From Lunatibacter sp035460985 (GTDB lineage Bacteria > Bacteroidota > Bacteroidia > Cytophagales > Cyclobacteriaceae), in assembly GCA_035460985.1 (NCBI GenBank), contig DATHWC010000198.1:1-8708 (forward strand): a DNA stretch of 8,708 bases, in the 5' to 3' direction. How positions within the stretch are numbered: position 1 is the first letter of the stretch; each line of letters starts with the position of its first letter. A program made the translations under genes and the position numbers. The notes under the pieces are model-generated. The model made no database searches. It saw nothing but the letters and a program-made list of their open reading frames with translations, and was not told where the DNA came from. Below are positions 7,262 through 8,708 of the stretch, one piece after another.

Positions 7262-8708
7262 ATGAGACGTCCCAATTCCATCAAAAAAAACGATCAGCCT
7301 GAGTTTTTCATATTTTCCCCGCCTGCTCTACGGTTAAGGGGTTTAATAGCTTTCCTTTTCTGGATTTCACTTGCCAATTTGGAAACCTTTGGCCAGCAGG
7401 TAGCTACGGATATGGAATCCTCCATTAAGGTTTTTCGTGCGGGTGCCGCATTGAGTGTTATAAGCCCCAAAATTGGTTCTTCGATAAACGGGAATTTTCA
7501 GGATGGGCAAGTAAAGCATATCCGCGATGACACCCATGCAAGAGCGCTTGTACTGGATGACGGGGAAACCAAAGTGGCCTTTGTCACGCTTGATCTGTGC
7601 ATGGCCTACAGGGAGACCATGGATAAGGCCAAATTGAGAGCCCGTGAATTCACCTCCATTCCGGTAGAAAACATGCTGATATCCGCTACCCATACCCATT
7701 CTGGCGGTACCGCCTGTTCGGTATTTCAGAGTGACCCAGATCCCGGTTACCTTACTTTTTTGGAAGAACGTGCTGCGGATGCCATCATCCGGGCCAACAA
7801 TAACCTGGAACCTGCCAAAATCGGATGGGGTGTTGGTCATGAGCCGGGACAGGTATTCAATCGCAGGTGGAAAATGAAACCCGGAACCGTTTCCACCAAC
7901 CCATTCGGAGGCGAAGACTTGGTACGGATGAATCCGGGAATAGGCAATCCTGATTTGCTGGAACCTGCCGGGCCCATAGATCCGGAAGTGCCTATTGTAT
8001 CCGTCCAGTCACTTGATGGCAAGCCCATTGCCTTAATGGCCAATTACTCCCTGCATTATGTTGGCGGGACCGGCGGAGGAGAAATATCCGCGGATTATTT
8101 CGGCATGTTTGCGAAACGGATTACACAAATGGTAGCCTCGGAACAGCAGTCGCCCTCCTTTGTGGCCATGTTGTCCAATGGAACCAGCGGGGATATCAAC
8201 AATATCAATTTTGGAGGTAGGCCCTCGGCCCCTATGCCTCCTTACTCCAAAATGGAGATTGTGGCCAATACGCTTGCAGCCGAAGCTTTTAAAGTCTACC
8301 AAAACATCCAATATCGGGAATGGGTCCCTCTGGCGATGAAGCAAAAGGAAATTTCCCTAGGTGTGAGAAAGCCCAATCCGGATGAACTGCTTCGGGCGGA
8401 AAAAATCATGTCCGAGGCAAAAGGTCCCAACATGGTTTCCAGGGAAGAAGTTTATGCCAGGGAAACGGTATTGATCAAGGATTTTCCAGATCAAAAAAAT
8501 ATAATTCTTCAGGCAATTCAGTTGGGGGATTTGGCCATTGCGGCGATTCCCTGTGAGGTTTTTGTGGAAATAGGATTGGAAATCAAAAAGAAAAGCCCTT
8601 TTGGGACAACGTTCAGTATTTCCCTTGCCAATGGCTATAACGGTTACCTTCCCACCCCTCAACACCACGAATGGGGGGGGTATGAAACCTGGAGGGCAAG
8701 GTCCAGCT
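7262..8708 (+). CDS. Secreted ceramidase-family paralogue (3' partial)
   Basis: The frame is open from ATG 7262 to the window end (482 codons plus one base). It begins with a signal-peptide-like segment (LIAFLFWISLANLETFGQ, 28-45) after a 27-residue polar n-region. The domain then follows its upstream neighbour step for step: FRAGAALSVISPKIG (58-72), ISATHTHSGG (140-149), QVFNRRWKMKPGT (197-209), MANYSLHYVGG (259-269, His265), SNGTSGDINNINF (305-317), IPCEVFVEIG (429-438, Glu432) and NGYNGYLPTPQ (457-467). By comparison with the 501-residue neighbour only about 20 residues are missing. Like that neighbour, it has Asn where ceramidases have the Ser of GDxSPN. It differs in having NGYNGY against NGSFGY, keeping a Tyr that may match the zinc-ligand Tyr of true ceramidases. 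This is a clear tandem duplicate that has diverged, so the two copies may have different specificities. The only usable start is the ATG at 7262. An 8-base G run lies at 8673-8680. Confidence 0.88.
   Translation, partial: MRRPNSIKKNDQPEFFIFSPPALRLRGLIAFLFWISLANLETFGQQVATDMESSIKVFRAGAALSVISPKIGSSINGNFQDGQVKHIRDDTHARALVLDDGETKVAFVTLDLCMAYRETMDKAKLRAREFTSIPVENMLISATHTHSGGTACSVFQSDPDPGYLTFLEERAADAIIRANNNLEPAKIGWGVGHEPGQVFNRRWKMKPGTVSTNPFGGEDLVRMNPGIGNPDLLEPAGPIDPEVPIVSVQSLDGKPIALMANYSLHYVGGTGGGEISADYFGMFAKRITQMVASEQQSPSFVAMLSNGTSGDINNINFGGRPSAPMPPYSKMEIVANTLAAEAFKVYQNIQYREWVPLAMKQKEISLGVRKPNPDELLRAEKIMSEAKGPNMVSREEVYARETVLIKDFPDQKNIILQAIQLGDLAIAAIPCEVFVEIGLEIKKKSPFGTTFSISLANGYNGYLPTPQHHEWGGYETWRARSS

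Noticed and set aside
7367..7840. Antisense open frame of 157 codons, and further antisense frames up to 8668
   Set aside because: They mirror the second ceramidase-family gene, whose + strand frame is continuous and has family motifs.

Overview
The window is a one-strand (+) gene cluster from what is most likely a Bacteroidota bacterium, with Cyclobacteriaceae-like taxa a reasonable guess. The reasons are moderate G+C, A/T-rich leaders without Shine-Dalgarno sequences, secreted proteins whose signal peptides end in ...FGQ, and the family content. The taxon is inferred from style, not proven. No RNA gene, insertion sequence, CRISPR array or integration site was seen.

Layout: (1) bases 1-149, the C-terminal end of an azurin/plastocyanin-type blue-copper domain. 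(2) 210-4227, four cytoplasmic enzymes: a Gfo/Idh/MocA oxidoreductase, a DhnA/DeoC-type class I aldolase, a second Gfo/Idh/MocA oxidoreductase, and a PfkB-family sugar kinase. (3) 4264-5619, an NCS1-family 12-helix permease. (4) 5616-7121, a secreted protein of the neutral ceramidase family, overlapping the permease by ATGA. (5) 7262-8708, a second secreted ceramidase-family paralogue running off the window edge. Gaps from 210 to 7121 are 1-45 bases or an overlap, so these genes look like one operon. The 140-base gap before the last gene holds a weak hairpin and a possible Bacteroidota-type promoter.

Taken together, the genes read as an uncharacterised catabolic module. Periplasmic or surface hydrolases would release a small molecule, the NCS1 carrier would import it, two NAD(P)-dependent dehydrogenases would oxidise or rearrange it, the PfkB kinase would phosphorylate it, and the aldolase would cleave the phosphate ester to central metabolites. 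The oxidise-phosphorylate-cleave logic resembles inositol catabolism (IolG-IolC-IolJ), but IolE, IolD and IolB are not here and the families differ. An NCS1 carrier in place of a sugar transporter points to a nucleoside-like or nitrogen-containing substrate. The substrate cannot be named from sequence alone.

The strongest oddities are these. Both ceramidase-family proteins lack the serine of the family's GDxSPN motif, having GDxNNIN instead, and both appear to lack the C-terminal domain of true ceramidases. In addition, the kinase gene's 5' end looks as if an 11-base insertion or duplication has cut off its original N-terminus.
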